Shown here in pieces: positions 1-9,018 of a DNA stretch of 64,000 nucleotides (positions within the stretch are counted from its first letter, which is position 1; every line of letters starts with the position of its first letter). The position numbers and the translations under genes are program-made. The notes below the pieces were generated by a model. That model did not search any database, had not been told where the DNA came from, and saw only the letters and a list, made by a program, of their open reading frames with translations. Source of the stretch: CALLCD01 sp039196965 (GTDB lineage: Bacteria > Pseudomonadota > Alphaproteobacteria > Caulobacterales > Hyphomonadaceae). The DNA lies in NCBI GenBank assembly GCA_039196965.1, contig JBCCUK010000006.1, forward strand, positions 76,082 to 140,081. The letters run 5' to 3'.

Positions 1-1076
1 ACCGGCGTCAGGCGAGCCACCGGCGTCAGCGTACCGGTCCGACCCACCTGAATATCGATTGCTTCCAATTTGGTCGTGGCCCTTTCGGCGGGGAATTTAT
101 GGGCAATCGCCCAGCGCGGAGCTCGGCTGACAAAGCCAAGGCGTGATTGCCAATCGAGCCGATCGACTTTGTAAACTACGCCATCAATATCATAGCCAAG
201 GCCCGCCCGCGCGGCCTCAATTTCCCTATAGGTGCTAAGCAATCCAGCCACCTTGTCATGTGTACGGAACAGTGGATTGGTGGAAAATCCCCAGTCCGCA
301 AAGGCCGAAACAGCGTCCGACTGCGTCTCCGCAAAGGGTTCGGACGCCGCACCCCAGGCATAGGCGAAGAACTGCAAGGGCCGGTTTTTTGTAATGCTGG
401 CATCAAGTTGCCGGAGGCTCCCGGCGGCGGCATTGCGGGGGTTTGCGAACGTTTTCCTGCCAGCCGCGCTTTCGTTTTCGTTGAGGGCCGCGAAATCAGC
501 ATGGCCAAGATAAACTTCGCCCCGCACTTCGATGGACGTTGGCCAGCCGGACCCCTCCAGTTCGGGCGGGATAGTCTTAATCGTCCGGGCATTGGCCGTC
601 ACATCTTCGCCAATCCGGCCATCCCCCCGTGTCGCTGCCCGCACAAACACGCCATTCTCGTAAAGAAGACTGAGAGACAGACCATCGATCTTCGGTTCGG
701 CCGTAAGGCTAACGGGCTCATCGGCATCAAGGCCGAGAAAGCGCCGAATTCTCTCGACGAACTCTATCACGTCCTCATCGGAGAACGCATTTCCAAGCGA
801 GAGCATTGGCTCGCCATGTTCAGCTTTTGAGAAACCCTCTGCCGCCGGCGCCCCGACCCGATCCGTAGGGCTGTCTTTTCGCTTGAGCGCCGGGAACTTC
901 TCTTCAATTGCAAGGTTGCGCTGGCGAAGCTCATCATACTCGGCGTCTGTCAGATGCGGTGCATCATCCTGATAGTAGGCGGCATCCGCGAGCGAAATTT
1001 CCGTTGCCAGGCGTGCCAGCTCCCCGCGGGCCTCAGCTTCACTTAACGTATCGACCGGTTTTTCGGCAGCGGACAT
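1..1076 (-). CDS. ligA: NAD-dependent DNA ligase LigA (N-terminal part, cut by window edge)
   Basis: Seals nicks during replication and repair, using NAD+ to adenylate its lysine. The reading frame is open from an ATG at 1076 to the left edge, giving about 358 residues of a protein that is usually near 700. The adenylation motif KIDG is visible at codons 692-681 (Lys about residue 129), inside the context AEPKIDGLSLS. The N-terminal Ia-like segment with DAAYYQDDAPHLTDAEYDELR is also typical of LigA. The start overlaps the recN stop as TGATG, so the two are translationally coupled, and recN-ligA is a common alphaproteobacterial order. The OB-fold, zinc finger, HhH and BRCT parts lie outside the window. 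Confidence 0.96.
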   Translation of the reverse strand, partial: MSAAEKPVDTLSEAEARGELARLATEISLADAAYYQDDAPHLTDAEYDELRQRNLAIEEKFPALKRKDSPTDRVGAPAAEGFSKAEHGEPMLSLGNAFSDEDVIEFVERIRRFLGLDADEPVSLTAEPKIDGLSLSLLYENGVFVRAATRGDGRIGEDVTANARTIKTIPPELEGSGWPTSIEVRGEVYLGHADFAALNENESAAGRKTFANPRNAAAGSLRQLDASITKNRPLQFFAYAWGAASEPFAETQSDAVSAFADWGFSTNPLFRTHDKVAGLLSTYREIEAARAGLGYDIDGVVYKVDRLDWQSRLGFVSRAPRWAIAHKFPAERATTKLEAIDIQVGRTGTLTPVARLTP

Positions 1077-2779
1077 CACCCCTCCAATAATCGTTGCGCC
1101 GCCGCACGTGCCTCCTTTGTGACCTTGGCTCCGGACAGCATGCGCGCGATCTCTTCAGTTCTCTCCCCGGCATCTAGAACACTCGCCTGCATCTGTCCAA
1201 GGGACTTGGCTGTCGTTGATTTTTCAATCCGCCAATGGGCTTCGGCAGACGCCGCCACTTGCGGACTGTGCGTCACGGCGAAAACCTGATGCCGCTTTGC
1301 CAGCACCTGCAACCGCTCACCTATGGCTGCGGCAACGGCACCGCCAACGCCCTGATCGGCCTCATCAAAAATCAGGACGGATGAACTTTCCAACGCTTCG
1401 GCCGCGGCGCACTTCAAGGCAAGGGAAATCCGCGCCAATTCGCCACCGGATGCGATCTTGTGCAACGGCCCAAACCCCGCGCCGGGATTTGTCTCAACTT
1501 CGATGGTCACTCCATCGAGACCACGTCCATCGGCCTCTGCTTCCTCAAGAGGATTGATCCTGACTCGCAGGCTGACCTTTTCCAGCTTCAAAGGTATGAG
1601 TTCACGCCGGACGGTCTTTTCAAGACGTCCCGCCGCCGCTTTCCGTGCTTTCGACAGAGCGTTCGCTGCTGAGCGCCACCGGGCGGCAGCATCTGCTTCT
1701 TCCCGGCGCACACGCTCTAATTCTTCGCTCCCAGCGTTGGAAAGGTCCAGCGCGCGCCGAAGCCGCTGAATCAGACTTGGTAAATCGTCAGCATCGACGC
1801 CATGCTTTCGTCCAGCGGCGCGCATAGCGAACAGCCGCCCTTCGACCTGCTCCAATTCACCATCATCCCCGTCGACCAAGTCTGCAAGGCGGGTGAGCGC
1901 GGACATTGCCTCGTCCAGTTCAATCGTGGCCCGATCAAAGGCATCAACCGTATCGAGAAGATACTGGCCCAGCCCACCCGCTGCAACTTTCTCTTCAAAT
2001 CCCGGAAGGTGAGTAAGCTTTTTCAAAATGCCCGTCGCCCAGCCAGCACGTTCCGCCGTCTCGGTGCTGGCAAACGCATCTGCAACTTCAGCCAGCGCAT
2101 CGCGAATCCGGCCCGACTGCGACAGCTGCTGGCGCTGCGCCGCGAGGATCTTCGCTTCGCCCGCTAAGGGCGCAAGGCTATCCAGATCCGCTAAATCGCG
2201 GATCAGGTCCTCCCGCTGGGCAAGGGCGGCCGACACATCCTCTTCAATTGCTTCGCGGGCTCTCTGAGCTGTTTTCAATCGCTGCCACGCACGACCATAA
2301 GCCTTCAATAGTTTCTCATTGCCCGCAAACCGATCGAGCGCCTCAAGATGCGCAGATGGCTTTCGCAAATGAGCAGATGCATGCTGGCCATGTATCTCAA
2401 CGAGATGCTCGCCGATCATGGAGAGAAGCGCGCTCGCCACCGGCTGATCGTTTATATAGGCACGTGCAGGTCCATCCGATGGAATCATGCGCTTGATCAC
2501 CAGGGTTTCCGCCGGATCGCTCTCGACGCCAGCAGCATCGAGCTCCTGCCAGACCCTATGATCCGCCGGTGGTTCAAAGGCTGCCACGACGACAGCACGC
2601 GACGCGCCCGATCTCACAAACCGCTTTTCCGGCCTCGCTCCAACGATCAATCCGATGGCGTCAAGAATGATGGATTTGCCAGCCCCGGTCTCTCCCGTCA
2701 GCCCTGTAAAGCCCTGGCCCGCCTCAAGGTCGAGACGTTCGATCAAAACAAAATTGGATATGGTAAGCGCACTAATCAT
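1076..2779 (-). CDS. recN: DNA repair protein RecN
   Basis: SMC-like ATPase that acts early in recombinational repair of double-strand breaks. The 567-residue length is normal for RecN. A Walker A motif GETGAGKS sits at residues 29-36, preceded by the typical start MISALTISNFVLIE. The Walker B/D-loop part, with IFDEADQGVGG, lies near residues 470-480, and the middle is a long coiled coil rich in Ala, Glu and Arg. An AGGA ribosome site precedes the ATG. The stop overlaps ligA. It follows bamD by about 60 bases on the same strand, so bamD-recN-ligA is probably one transcript. Confidence 0.97.
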   Translation of the reverse strand: MISALTISNFVLIERLDLEAGQGFTGLTGETGAGKSIILDAIGLIVGARPEKRFVRSGASRAVVVAAFEPPADHRVWQELDAAGVESDPAETLVIKRMIPSDGPARAYINDQPVASALLSMIGEHLVEIHGQHASAHLRKPSAHLEALDRFAGNEKLLKAYGRAWQRLKTAQRAREAIEEDVSAALAQREDLIRDLADLDSLAPLAGEAKILAAQRQQLSQSGRIRDALAEVADAFASTETAERAGWATGILKKLTHLPGFEEKVAAGGLGQYLLDTVDAFDRATIELDEAMSALTRLADLVDGDDGELEQVEGRLFAMRAAGRKHGVDADDLPSLIQRLRRALDLSNAGSEELERVRREEADAAARWRSAANALSKARKAAAGRLEKTVRRELIPLKLEKVSLRVRINPLEEAEADGRGLDGVTIEVETNPGAGFGPLHKIASGGELARISLALKCAAAEALESSSVLIFDEADQGVGGAVAAAIGERLQVLAKRHQVFAVTHSPQVAASAEAHWRIEKSTTAKSLGQMQASVLDAGERTEEIARMLSGAKVTKEARAAAQRLLEG

Positions 2780-2838
2780 GCGCCGTTCCTATCACAAGAA
2801 CAAAAAGAGAACAAGCAAGTCCAGAAGCGCTATAAATG

Positions 2839-3630
2839 TTAGCCTGGAACGACGTCCTCTGAGTAACCTTGATCCTGCATTAGCCGGAAAGCATCACGAT
2901 ACCAGTTTGTCTCTGGATGATTGTGACCGAGCACAGCGGCAGCCGCCAGCGCCTCACCTTTCAGACCAATAGACAAATAAGCCTCAACAAGCCGAAACAG
3001 GGCTTCCGGCGAATGGGTCGTCGTATCATAGCTCGTGACAACTGTGCGGAACCGGTTGATGGCCGGCAAATGCTCGTTCCGGCGGAGATACCAGCGGCCG
3101 ATCGCCATTTCCTTGCCAGCGAGTTGGTCATTGACCATGTCCATCTTCACTTGCGCGTCGCGCGCATATTCAGACTCCGGATATCTGCGGATAATTTCAT
3201 CAAGGGAAGACCGCGCGAGTTCTGTTGTGCGCTGGTCCCGCTGAACATCCGTAATCTGTTCGAAGTAGCTAGTGGCAACCAGATGATAGGCATATGGAGC
3301 ATGTTCACTGCCGGGATTTAGCGCAATGTAGCGCTCGGCTGTGGATATCGCATCATCGTATTGGCGGGATTGATAGGCCGCAAATGCGCTCATTAGTGTC
3401 GATCGCCTTGCCCATTCAGAATAGGGGTGCTGGCGTTCAACTTCATTGAAAAGCTCTATAGCATCCTGATAGTCCCGCCGATCAAGCTCGCGGGCTGCCG
3501 AGTTGTAAAGCACTTCGACTGGACGTTCGACATATGCCCGCGTCGCCCGGCGCGTATTGTTCTGGCAGGCACTCACAATCAGAATGCTAACCATTGCAGC
3601 AAAAAGGCATGTTACAGACTTAATATTCAT
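2839..3630 (-). CDS. bamD: Outer-membrane assembly lipoprotein BamD
   Basis: Essential lipoprotein of the BAM complex that folds beta-barrel proteins into the outer membrane. The signal peptide ends in a lipobox LIVSAC with the lipidated Cys at residue 22. The mature part of about 240 residues contains the TPR-like repeats of BamD/YfiO, for example LFNEVERQHPYSEWARRS and IIRRYPESEYARDAQ. Length (263 aa) fits the family. In many alphaproteobacteria bamD follows lpxC and precedes recN, as here, except that a plus-strand XRE gene is inserted between them. Confidence 0.95.
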   Translation of the reverse strand: MNIKSVTCLFAAMVSILIVSACQNNTRRATRAYVERPVEVLYNSAARELDRRDYQDAIELFNEVERQHPYSEWARRSTLMSAFAAYQSRQYDDAISTAERYIALNPGSEHAPYAYHLVATSYFEQITDVQRDQRTTELARSSLDEIIRRYPESEYARDAQVKMDMVNDQLAGKEMAIGRWYLRRNEHLPAINRFRTVVTSYDTTTHSPEALFRLVEAYLSIGLKGEALAAAAVLGHNHPETNWYRDAFRLMQDQGYSEDVVPG

Positions 3631-3771
3631 GATCCTGTTCTAGCTCTTTCCTGTTGCCGAACTATTGCGAAGGCTGATCCTGAAAGACAAGGCTTATTAC
3701 GCAGCTTCACGGGCTGGTAACAGTGTGTTGAAAATATCGAAGCTAACGTTATTCGCAAAATTGCGCAGCTC

Positions 3772-3810
3772 GAAACAACTATCATCATATTCGACAAGTG
3801 GAGTTGTTTC
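3772..3810 (+). promoter_or_regulatory. 9-bp inverted repeat over the XRE gene's ribosome site
   Basis: GAAACAACT (3772-3780) and AGTTGTTTC (3802-3810) are perfect inverted repeats with a 21-base spacer, so their centres are 30 bp (about three helical turns) apart. The right arm touches the GGAG ribosome site and ends two bases before the ATG at 3813. It could be a pair of operator half-sites for autorepression, or an mRNA hairpin that hides the ribosome site. A smaller repeat, CGCAA-AA-TTGCG, lies just upstream at 3754-3765. Confidence 0.5.
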
Positions 3811-3812
3811 AA

Positions 3813-4232
3813 ATGGCATACGAACACGCAAGAAGCGACAGTATCGATAAGGTGATTGGCACCCAGATCCGCCAGCGGCGGATTATGATGGGACTTACCC
3901 AGGACCAGGTGGCGGACACGCTCGGCATTTCATACCAGCAGATCCAGAAATATGAGACCGGCTCAAACCGGGTCAGCGCCAGTCGCCTCTATGAAATAGC
4001 GACGCTGCTTAACACAGATATTGGCTGGTTCTTTCCGTCCAATGACAGACAGTATCTCGCCGAAGACAGTGACAGCGCCTCACCGAGGCATGTCATCGAA
4101 TTGGTCAGACGATTTTCGCGCATTGAGAACCAGAAAGTGCGGGCGGGTATCATGGCTCTGATACGCTCTATCGCGGATCATGATTCGAACAGCGAGATCA
4201 GTGCTCGATCTGAAGAGACTGAACCTGCTTGA
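3813..4232 (+). CDS. XRE-family helix-turn-helix regulator (lpxC/bamD locus)
   Basis: DNA-binding protein of about 139 residues. An XRE/Cro HTH occupies roughly residues 13-68 (RQRRIMMGLTQDQVADTLGISYQQIQKYETG), followed by a short C-terminal tail with FSRIENQKVRAGIMALIRSIA. This is the compact regulator type widespread in alphaproteobacteria, and a paralogue is encoded at 60167-60562. A GTG 15 bases upstream (3798) is in frame, but a GGAG at 3800-3803 is best placed to serve the ATG at 3813. A 9-bp inverted repeat (3772-3780/3802-3810) reaches into the ribosome site and suggests autoregulation. It is convergent with lpxC, 14 bases away. The target genes are unknown. Confidence 0.85.
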   Translation: MAYEHARSDSIDKVIGTQIRQRRIMMGLTQDQVADTLGISYQQIQKYETGSNRVSASRLYEIATLLNTDIGWFFPSNDRQYLAEDSDSASPRHVIELVRRFSRIENQKVRAGIMALIRSIADHDSNSEISARSEETEPA

Positions 4233-4246
4233 AAATATAACAATCT

Positions 4247-5170
4247 CTAGAGCGCTGCTTGTTGTGGCTGCTCGAAATCAAATGACGTAACATCTGGTGC
4301 AGAAGCCGTATCATATTCAAAACACCAGGCGGACGGCGTTGCAAAAAGGGCGGACACAAGCTCGTAATTAAGCTTATGGCCCGGCTGGTTCGCCTCGTAG
4401 CACCCTGCGATACGCGCACCGGCAAGAGAGAGATCCCCGATGGCATCTAGCAATTTATGTCGAATGAACTCGTCATTGTAACGCAAGCCGCCTGGATTGA
4501 TCACGCCGCTCTTGTCAAGAACGATCACATTTTCCAGGGAACCGCCACGGGCAAAACCGCTTTCGCGAAGGGCGTCCACATCTGACGCGAACCCGAATGT
4601 CCGGGCCGATGCGAGTTCGGTAACAAAATCATCTCTGCTGAGGCAGAGTTCCGCTTCCTGAACACCGATATGCTCGTCATCGAATTCGATCCGGCCGCAA
4701 ACGCGCAGATCATTGCCGCTTCGCGGCGTGAACCTCGCCCATTTTTCACCGTCGATTATCTCGACCGTCTCAAGGATCCTGAGCAGCCTACGCGGCGTAT
4801 CTTGGGCCAACAGTCCCGCCTGCAGAATGCCCTGGCAAAAATGGCTCGCAGAGCCATCCATGATCGGAATCTCCGGGCCATCGACTTCGATCAGGGCATT
4901 GTCGACGCCCAGACCGTAAAGTGCAGCAAGCAGATGCTCTACTGTACTGATACTAAAAGATCCGTCCGAGAGAGTAGTGGCGAGTTGAACCCCTGTGACA
5001 TGGTTCACATAGGCTGGGATCATATGACCTTTCGCACCGGCATCGATGCGAACAAATACTATTCCATGATCTGCCCGCGCTGGAAGCACTTTGACAAGAA
5101 CAGCCTCACCAGTGTGTATCCCGATCCCGCGAAATTCGACCGATCCGGCAAGAGTTGTCTGCATTGCCAC
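4247..5170 (-). CDS. lpxC: UDP-3-O-acyl-N-acetylglucosamine deacetylase LpxC
   Basis: Zinc enzyme for the committed step of lipid A synthesis in the cytoplasm. All metal and catalytic residues are visible: Glu78 and His79 in STVEHLLAAL, His238 and Asp242 in FIRHKLLDAIGDL, and the general acid His265 in NQPGHKLNYE. Length (307 aa) is normal. The start is a GTG at 5170 with AGGGA seven bases upstream; an ATG two codons later (5164) is less well spaced. It follows ftsZ as in most proteobacterial division clusters. The C-terminal tail after residue 290 is acidic and Gln-rich and looks variable. Confidence 0.97.
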   Translation of the reverse strand: MAMQTTLAGSVEFRGIGIHTGEAVLVKVLPARADHGIVFVRIDAGAKGHMIPAYVNHVTGVQLATTLSDGSFSISTVEHLLAALYGLGVDNALIEVDGPEIPIMDGSASHFCQGILQAGLLAQDTPRRLLRILETVEIIDGEKWARFTPRSGNDLRVCGRIEFDDEHIGVQEAELCLSRDDFVTELASARTFGFASDVDALRESGFARGGSLENVIVLDKSGVINPGGLRYNDEFIRHKLLDAIGDLSLAGARIAGCYEANQPGHKLNYELVSALFATPSAWCFEYDTASAPDVTSFDFEQPQQAAL

Positions 5171-5324
5171 TGAACTATCCCTACTCTACACCGCTCCCTT
5201 GAGGACATTGCTCAGACTGCCGACCAGTCTCAACACACGGTTTATTTCGGAATATTTCAAACCATTAATCGCTCAGGATTATCCTTAGCTTTCATGGGTG
5301 TACTAAGTTAACCTTACAAATAAT

Positions 5325-6764
5325 TCAGTGATTGGCGGAGCGCCTTAGAAAGGCTGGGATCTCAAGATCAGCATCATCGAAGGGTGCCGGTTCCGGATGA
5401 TCATCCGGCGAAGATACGATCGCTTCATCCTGTTGTTCGTCAGATGCGTCTTCCTTTGTCTCAGAAGACCGCCGCCAGCCGAACAAATTACTGAAACCTG
5501 GCTGCGCACCCGATGTATCCTTCGATACCTCTTCTGCCTGCTCTTGCGATTTGGCCATGGCCGTCTCCTCTACCTCTATTTTTTCCGGCTGAACAGCAGC
5601 GGGGGCACCTGAATCGTTTGCAGCATCGGTTTTTTGCGCGTCCAATGCCGTCGCCGGTTGAACATCATCTTGCTGCTCGTTTGCTTGCGTCGCCTCAATC
5701 TCCTCGCCTTCATCGCGATAAGAGGTGACGACCACAGGGGCCACAAAGTCACTTTTCGGCTCAGTCGGTTTCGATGGAGACAGGGCCTGATGTGCAGATG
5801 CCTCGCGGTCCTGCATGCCAACACCGGCTGCAACCACTGAAATGCGAAGTTTACCTTCAAGGGCATCATCAAAGGCGGAGCCCAGAATGACATTCGCATC
5901 ACCTGCCACTTCAGCCCGAATTTCGTTCGCGGCCTCATCGAGTTCGAACAGCGTCATGTCATAGCCGCCCGTAATATTGATCAGGACGCCTTTGGCACCT
6001 TTCATCGACACATCATCAAGCAGCGGATTGGCAATTGCGGCCCGAGCAGCTGCCAAGGCACGGCCCTCGCCTTCGGCTTCGCCAATCCCCATCATTGCGG
6101 TGCCCATATCTGCCATGACGGCGCGAACATCCGCAAAATCAAGGTTGATAAGGCCAGGCATAACCATCAGGTCGGTGATGCCGCGCACCCCGGAGTAGAG
6201 GACATCATCCACCATCCGGAACGCCTCCGAGAAAGGTGTGCGTTCATTGGCGACGCGGAACAGGTTTTGATTTGGAACGACGATAAGCGTGTCCACGCTG
6301 TCACGCATCTCTTTAACACCTGATTCAGCGATCTTCATCCGGCGCGCATGCTCAAAGCTGAATGGCTTCGTGACAACACCAACGGTAAGGGCACCAACTT
6401 CCCGGGAAATGCGTGCTATGATCGGAGCTGCACCCGTGCCGGTTCCGCCGCCCATACCAGCAGCGATGAATACCATATTCGCGCCTTCAAGGTGCTTTCG
6501 GATGGCTTCAACAGATTCTTCGGCTGCAGCAGCCCCCACTTCGGGGCGAGCCCCTGCGCCAAGGCCTTTGGTTGTGTCGGGGCCAAGTTGTATCGTGGTG
6601 CCGGCATTCGACCGGCTAAGCGCCTGGGCATCCGTATTGGCAACGATAAACTCCACGCCGCGAAGTTCCGACGCGATCATATTATCGACGGCGTTGCCGC
6701 CCGCGCCACCGACGCCAAGGACCACAATACGTGGACTCAATTCACCTACACCTGCACCTGCCAT
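5325..6764 (-). CDS. ftsZ: Cell division GTPase FtsZ
   Basis: Tubulin-like protein that forms the cytokinetic ring. The GTP-binding signature GGGTGTG lies at residues 105-111 and the N-terminal GVGGAGGNAVDNMI is intact. The protein has 479 residues: a GTPase core to about residue 318, then a long acidic, low-complexity linker of roughly 140 residues, then the conserved C-terminal peptide DLEIPAFLRRSANH that binds FtsA. The frame extends 18 codons upstream, but the ATG at 6764 is chosen because MAGAGVGEL matches the family start and an AGGCGG precedes it. It follows ftsA, with only about 100 bases between them. Such long linkers are typical of alphaproteobacterial FtsZ. Confidence 0.97.
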   Translation of the reverse strand: MAGAGVGELSPRIVVLGVGGAGGNAVDNMIASELRGVEFIVANTDAQALSRSNAGTTIQLGPDTTKGLGAGARPEVGAAAAEESVEAIRKHLEGANMVFIAAGMGGGTGTGAAPIIARISREVGALTVGVVTKPFSFEHARRMKIAESGVKEMRDSVDTLIVVPNQNLFRVANERTPFSEAFRMVDDVLYSGVRGITDLMVMPGLINLDFADVRAVMADMGTAMMGIGEAEGEGRALAAARAAIANPLLDDVSMKGAKGVLINITGGYDMTLFELDEAANEIRAEVAGDANVILGSAFDDALEGKLRISVVAAGVGMQDREASAHQALSPSKPTEPKSDFVAPVVVTSYRDEGEEIEATQANEQQDDVQPATALDAQKTDAANDSGAPAAVQPEKIEVEETAMAKSQEQAEEVSKDTSGAQPGFSNLFGWRRSSETKEDASDEQQDEAIVSSPDDHPEPAPFDDADLEIPAFLRRSANH

Positions 6765-6864
6765 AAAAAACCGCCTGAAGAACTCTACAATCCAGAACCA
6801 AAACTGCGATGCACACAAAATGCATCCGGCTGGCTAAGGGAGAGTTAAGCAGGAGAAACTTCTG

Positions 6865-8166
6865 TCAGAAATTTTCTCTGATCCAGAAAAGAGCCTTACC
6901 CACTGCTCCACCAGTTGCCAGTCCAGCGACACCGTCACCCGCCGCCTGACCATGGGTGACAGCGGACAAAGGAGCCAGTTTGTACGTTAACAGACCGGCC
7001 GCAGTTGAAAAAGATGGATTGGCATAAACATCTCCTAATCTATCGGCGGAAACAGGCCGTCCGAGACGAATAGGCATGCTGAGCATACGTGAAGCTGTGT
7101 CACGCAATCCAGCGATCTGGCTGCCTCCACCTGTGAGAACGCCGCGCCGGGGCAATACTTTTTTCAATTGTGAGTCAGCCATCAGATCACGGATAATTTC
7201 CAGTGTTTCTTCAACCCGAGGAGCTATGATTTCTGAAAGCACTCTCCGTTCAATACGATGGGCCTGCAAGCGGCCATCATCACCAAGCTTCGGACAGTCT
7301 ATCCGCTCAGCAAAACCGGGTGCCTCTGGATCGGTATTTCCGTGGATCGTCTTAAGCCGTTCTGCGGCCGCAAAAGTCGTCCCGAGCCCTTGAGCAAGGT
7401 CATTTGTGACGTGCATGCCACCGGCGGGCACGATCGCCTGCCAGGCGGGCACGCCATTTATGAATACCGAAGCCGTGGTCACCCCCGCACCCAGATCGAT
7501 GCAAATGGCACCATTGTCCCGCTCATCATCGATCAGTGTGCCCATGCCGGTTGCGATCGCCGCTGGCACCAATTGCTCCACATTAAGGTGGGCGCGGCCG
7601 ACACACTCAATGAGGTTTAGCAGCAGGCTCTCCGGAGCACTGACAACGCTCAGCAAGACCCCCAGCCGGCTGCCATGCATCCCTCTCGGATCGCGGACAC
7701 CGTCCTGATCGTCGAGGCGGTAGGCCACAGGGTGGGCGGTAAGTATATGCCGTGCCCGAACAGTCGCCTTGGCAAGCGCAGTTGTCTCTACCCGCTTGAT
7801 ATCTTTGGCAGTTACCGGCGCAGATCCTAGAGGCAGACTCGCCGACACAAGGTGGCAGTCGAGTTTCGATCCCGTGACTCCAAGAACCACATTGTCAATG
7901 CGCTCCCCCGCCTGACGCTCAGCGTCTTCCACAGCGAGCCGAATGGACCGTTCCAGCCCTTCCATGTCTGTGATCGCGCCGCCTTCAAACCCGCGCGATT
8001 GTTGCCGCCCCGCGCCCAGCAGGGTGAATTTCGCCGGCTGATCGACGTCGCGCCGCGCAATCATGCAGGTGATTTTCGAGCAGCCGATATCGAGCGCCGC
8101 CATGACGGCTCCAGGTTTCGAGGCACCCTTCGACTTCTCCAGCAATCTGCCTTGAACACGGCTCAT
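6865..8166 (-). CDS. ftsA: Cell division protein FtsA
   Basis: Actin-like ATPase that anchors FtsZ to the inner membrane. The phosphate-1 motif is ALDIGCSKITCMIARR (residues 24-39), the phosphate-2 motif is ICIDLGAGVTTASVF, and the adenosine motif is VLTGGGSQIAGL. The last residues, GKALFWIRENF, form the amphipathic membrane-targeting helix. Length 433 aa is usual. The start ATG lies six bases after the ftsQ stop with AGG just upstream, so translation is likely coupled to ftsQ. Confidence 0.96.
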   Translation of the reverse strand: MSRVQGRLLEKSKGASKPGAVMAALDIGCSKITCMIARRDVDQPAKFTLLGAGRQQSRGFEGGAITDMEGLERSIRLAVEDAERQAGERIDNVVLGVTGSKLDCHLVSASLPLGSAPVTAKDIKRVETTALAKATVRARHILTAHPVAYRLDDQDGVRDPRGMHGSRLGVLLSVVSAPESLLLNLIECVGRAHLNVEQLVPAAIATGMGTLIDDERDNGAICIDLGAGVTTASVFINGVPAWQAIVPAGGMHVTNDLAQGLGTTFAAAERLKTIHGNTDPEAPGFAERIDCPKLGDDGRLQAHRIERRVLSEIIAPRVEETLEIIRDLMADSQLKKVLPRRGVLTGGGSQIAGLRDTASRMLSMPIRLGRPVSADRLGDVYANPSFSTAAGLLTYKLAPLSAVTHGQAAGDGVAGLATGGAVGKALFWIRENF

Positions 8167-8172
8167 CGCCTG

Positions 8173-9018
8173 TCACCCTGCATTTGCGTCCAGCGACGCG
8201 GTGTCCGCATCTATCGGTTTCAGAAAAATTTGATCCGAATGACGGATATCAATGCTCACCAAAGGCCGGGAGAGGATCTCTGAGTCCCTGTCCATGAAGG
8301 CGAGCCGGCGAATGGCGGCGGGCATGATCTCGTCTCTCGGCAGGTGGGCAACAATGCCGCTATCGAAGTGGAGATCCCACCGCTCTTCGGCAGCCCGGCG
8401 GGCCAATTGCACCCGTCGCTGAAGGGTCGGAAACTCTTGAAGAGCGGTCACGAGATTTGGCGCTGCAATATCTCCGCCCACACCGGTCACCCGAATGAGA
8501 CCGCCAGGGTCGATACGCTCCGCATCGGCCGGAACGACGCGCCCAAGCGTGTCCACCTGTTGCCAGCCATCGCCATTGTTCCAGATAGCGACAGGCTCAA
8601 CGGCGTCGGCAAGGATCAAAATGTGATCCGGCCAAAAGCGGTGAACCTGAACATTTACAACTAACCGCGTATCTTCCAGCCGCTCGCGTATCGTGTGAGG
8701 ATCGGCCCGGAACATATTTTCACCGGGTTCCACCAGAGCCGCGAGACGAAGCTCATCGGCAACATCTTCGGTAACACCTTCAACAGAGACATATTGCACC
8801 GCGAGCCCCATAGATCGGGCTGTGGAATCTATGATGTTCCCGGCGCGACGTTCGAGCTGCGAAAGCGATCCGCCCATCCATGCCGCCGCTGCCACGATCA
8901 GCGCCATCAGAATGGCAAGACCGAAGAGAACCGACCAGACGCTAACTGGCTCGCCCGGCTCAATCTCGATTGTGGGCGTGCGCTTGCGACCGCCTTTGCT
9001 GTTCTTCACCTTAGGCAT
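8173..9018 (-). CDS. ftsQ: Cell division protein FtsQ
   Basis: Bitopic divisome protein linking early and late division factors. It has a short cytoplasmic basic N-terminus (KNSKGGRKRT), one membrane segment at about residues 27-48, then a periplasmic POTRA domain (about 75-145, with VQYVSVEGVTE and NMFRADPHTIRERLE) and a beta domain. Length 281 aa fits. The ribosome site GAGGA is eight bases before the ATG. Its start overlaps the ddl stop by 13 bases, so the two are coupled. Confidence 0.94.
   Translation of the reverse strand: MPKVKNSKGGRKRTPTIEIEPGEPVSVWSVLFGLAILMALIVAAAAWMGGSLSQLERRAGNIIDSTARSMGLAVQYVSVEGVTEDVADELRLAALVEPGENMFRADPHTIRERLEDTRLVVNVQVHRFWPDHILILADAVEPVAIWNNGDGWQQVDTLGRVVPADAERIDPGGLIRVTGVGGDIAAPNLVTALQEFPTLQRRVQLARRAAEERWDLHFDSGIVAHLPRDEIMPAAIRRLAFMDRDSEILSRPLVSIDIRHSDQIFLKPIDADTASLDANAG

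Noticed and set aside
3813..4232. Antitoxin part of a toxin-antitoxin pair
   Set aside because: No small toxin gene is next to either XRE gene (3.8 kb or 60.2 kb); the size and tail fit a stand-alone regulator.
6765..6818. 18-codon upstream extension of ftsZ
   Set aside because: No ribosome site and an Arg/Phe/Trp-rich tail unlike FtsZ; the ATG at 6764 has AGGCGG and the conserved start.
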